This document shows, in pieces, positions 4,833 to 6,349 of a DNA stretch of 6,349 bases. Position numbers and translations under genes: made by a program. The stretch comes from an uncultured Collinsella sp. (GTDB lineage: Bacteria; Actinomycetota; Coriobacteriia; Coriobacteriales; Coriobacteriaceae), in assembly GCA_958447915.1 (NCBI GenBank), contig CAUDCB010000116.1, positions 1-6,349 on the forward strand. The letters are read 5' to 3'. Positions within the stretch are counted from its first letter, which is position 1; each line of letters begins with the position of its first letter. The notes under the pieces are model-generated. The model was not told the DNA's origin, did not search any database, and saw only the letters and a program-made list of their open reading frames with translations.

Positions 4833-4850
4833 TGCCTGCCGAAGCGGGCA
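4833..4850 (+). promoter_or_regulatory. Stem-loop in the recJ 5' leader
   Basis: TGCCTGC (4833-4839) pairs with GCGGGCA (4844-4850), seven pairs including one T-G wobble, around a CGAA tetraloop. It lies between the predicted start of transcription and the leader ORF's ribosome site, so it would be the first folded element of the mRNA, possibly stabilising it. Confidence 0.5.
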
Positions 4851-4870
4851 TACACAGAGGACTCATCGCT

Positions 4871-4936
4871 ATGAACCGTGAGAGGTATCGCGGCGACCTG
4901 CCCCTATCAGGGGTGGGTGCCTATGTCATCGCTTAA
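4871..4936 (+). CDS. 21-residue leader ORF overlapping the start of recJ
   Basis: ATG at 4871 opens MNRERYRGDLPLSGVGAYVIA, ending in TAA at 4934-4936. AGAGGA (4856-4861) sits nine bases upstream, a better ribosome site than recJ's own. The frame differs from recJ and overlaps its first 14 bases. I do not recognise the peptide. The arrangement suits a leader peptide whose translation opens the hairpin at 4901-4913 and hands ribosomes to recJ. It could also be a chance ORF, or the ribosome site could serve an unusual recJ start such as GTG at 4878 in the recJ frame. Confidence 0.45.
   Translation: MNRERYRGDLPLSGVGAYVIA
4901..4913 (+). promoter_or_regulatory. Hairpin masking the recJ Shine-Dalgarno
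   Basis: CCCCT (4901-4905) pairs with AGGGG (4909-4913) around a three-base loop. AGGGG is the only purine-rich stretch at proper distance (nine bases) from the recJ ATG at 4923, so folding would hide it. The hairpin lies inside the leader ORF, so a translating ribosome would melt it. Confidence 0.5.
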
Positions 4937-6349
4937 GACGACGCATCGCTGGGCGGTCGCTCAGCAAAACCCCGAGCTCGAAAAGGAGCTTTCGGCTGGT
5001 CTGGGCATTCCCGGGCTGGTGGCGCGCATTATGGTCGCGCACGGCATTGGCTCCATCAAAGAGGGCCAATTGTTTTTGACGCCTTCGCTCGATCGCGACT
5101 GGGCCGATCCACTTATTATCCCGGGCATGTCGGTCGTTGCCGACCGCGTCGAGCGTGCTATTCGCAACCACGAGCACATTGCAGTCTTTGGCGATTTTGA
5201 CGTTGACGGTATTACGTCGACCTGTCTGTTGACCGAGGCGCTGCGCACGTTTGGCGCCGATGTCACGCCGTTTATTCCGCATCGCTTTGATGAGGGCTAC
5301 GGTCTTTCGCGCGCGGCACTCGACCGCGTTAACGAGCTCGCTCGCCCCCAGCTGATCGTGACCGTCGATAACGGCATTGCCGCCAAGGAAGAGGTTTCCT
5401 ATCTGGAGAGCCTGGGGATCGATTTGGTGGTCACGGACCATCACGAGCCCTCCGACCAGGTGCCGCAGGGTGTGCCCCTGACCGACCCCAAGCTCGAAGA
5501 CGAGGGCCCCTCGCGCGAGCTTGCCGGTGCCGGCGTGGCACTCAAGTTGGTGCAAGTCCTGGGCGAGCGTTTGGGCAAGCCGTCGTATTGGCGTTCGCTG
5601 ATAGAGGTCGCGGCGCTGGGCACCGTGTCCGACATGATGCCGCTCACGCCCGAGAACCGCGCACTGGTCGCCGAGGGCATCCAGCAGATGCGCGTGACGG
5701 CTCGTCCCGGCTACATCGCACTGGCAGCGCTCGCCAAGGCCGACCTCTCAAGCATTACGGCGGATGGCCTGTCATTCTCGCTCATTCCCCGCTTAAACGC
5801 TGCCGGTCGCATGGCCGATCCCAAGCTGGCGCTCGACCTGCTGCTTGCCCACAATCCCATCGAAGCAAGCGCGCTGGCGGCTGAGCTCGAGGAAATCAAC
5901 CGCCAGCGCCGTGAGATCGAGGCGGAGCTCACGCGCGATGCCATGGCAAAGGTCGAGGAGACCTATGACGGCGGACGCGCGATCGTCGTGGGCGGCGAAG
6001 GCTGGCACGAGGGTGTCAAGGGCATCGTGGCAAGCCGTCTGACCAACCGCCATCACGTACCGGCGCTGCTGTTCTCGATCGAGGACGGTATCGCGCGCGG
6101 CTCTGGTCGCTCGGTGGGCAAAGTTAACCTGTTTGACGCCGTCGAGCGCTGTTCCGACCTGCTGATTCGTCGCGGCGGACATGCCGGTGCGGTGGGTGTG
6201 ACCATCGAGGCATCCAAGCTCGATGAATTCCGTCGTCGCCTTTCCGCCGTGCTATCGGAGATTCCCGCCGAGGACTTTGAAGACATCGACGAGGTTGCCG
6301 CCACGGTCGACCTTTCCGAGCTGAATATTGAGACTATAGAGCAGATTTC
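4923..6349 (+). CDS. recJ: Single-stranded-DNA-specific exonuclease RecJ (5' part; runs off the window)
   Basis: RecJ degrades single-stranded DNA 5' to 3' in recombination (RecFOR pathway), mismatch and base-excision repair and fork rescue, in the cytoplasm. The frame is intact for 475 codons and has no stop before the window ends. The DHH domain shows motif GDFDVDG (D91, D93, D95), VDNG (153-156 region) and TDHHEP (D172, H173, H174), all metal-binding. The RecJ signature LNAAGRMADP follows at 291-300. A helical linker then leads to the DHHA1 part with GWHEGVKGIVASR (H362), GSGRSVGKVN and RRGGHAGAVG (H420). The OB-fold and tail are beyond the edge. MSSLKTTHRW at 4923 is the chosen start. GTG at 4917 or 4878 in the same frame is possible but would add residues unlike RecJ. 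Confidence 0.95.
   Translation, partial: MSSLKTTHRWAVAQQNPELEKELSAGLGIPGLVARIMVAHGIGSIKEGQLFLTPSLDRDWADPLIIPGMSVVADRVERAIRNHEHIAVFGDFDVDGITSTCLLTEALRTFGADVTPFIPHRFDEGYGLSRAALDRVNELARPQLIVTVDNGIAAKEEVSYLESLGIDLVVTDHHEPSDQVPQGVPLTDPKLEDEGPSRELAGAGVALKLVQVLGERLGKPSYWRSLIEVAALGTVSDMMPLTPENRALVAEGIQQMRVTARPGYIALAALAKADLSSITADGLSFSLIPRLNAAGRMADPKLALDLLLAHNPIEASALAAELEEINRQRREIEAELTRDAMAKVEETYDGGRAIVVGGEGWHEGVKGIVASRLTNRHHVPALLFSIEDGIARGSGRSVGKVNLFDAVERCSDLLIRRGGHAGAVGVTIEASKLDEFRRRLSAVLSEIPAEDFEDIDEVAATVDLSELNIETIEQI

Noticed and set aside
4926..5555. 209-codon - strand frame opposite recJ
   Set aside because: recJ carries all DHH motifs in this interval; the antisense frame has no ribosome site or motif.
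1..6349. CRISPR arrays, tRNA, rRNA or transposase genes
   Set aside because: No spaced direct-repeat array, cloverleaf pattern, rRNA sequence or DDE/tyrosine recombinase motif was seen on either strand.

Overview
The window looks like chromosomal DNA from a high-GC actinobacterium, most likely a gut Coriobacteriia member of the Collinsella/Eggerthella type. This rests on GC-rich codon use, the gene set (PadR, DUF1700 and DUF4097-like cassette; CutC; DUF4931; BASS-family symporter; RecJ), and long intergenic palindromes of a kind I associate with Collinsella genomes. The taxonomy is inference from memory, not a search result.

Layout. Positions 1-81 are a perfect 38-bp fold-back palindrome at the very edge of the window. 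It runs into the last codons of a + strand membrane protein, possibly the end of an MFS transporter. Positions 138-461 hold no intact gene, only hairpins and a short + strand stretch that reads like a broken ParB-type domain. On the - strand, 1679 down to 462 is a three-gene operon: a PadR regulator, a DUF1700 membrane protein, and a short membrane-anchored protein that resembles only the N-terminus of a DUF4097-type protein. It has a near-consensus sigma-70 promoter at 1745-1717 overlapping dyads, so self-repression by PadR is likely.

The 1746-2140 gap between the divergent PadR and cutC operons has no gene. It carries three closely packed inverted repeats (1909-1964, 1979-2013, 2014-2082). 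From 2141 the + strand carries cutC and, three bases after its stop, a GalT/HIT-like DUF4931 protein. These converge on a - strand bile acid:sodium symporter-family transporter (4648-3650).

A 270-base divergent region then separates the symporter from recJ, which starts at 4923 and runs off the right edge with its whole DHH/DHHA1 catalytic core present. The recJ leader is structured. It has a TATAAT box, a 10-bp tandem repeat, a stem-loop, a 21-codon ORF with a good Shine-Dalgarno sequence, and a hairpin covering recJ's own ribosome site. Together these suggest translational coupling.

No complete new defence or mobile system is visible. The best leads are the recJ leader, the palindrome cluster, and the degraded left end, which may include an assembly artefact.
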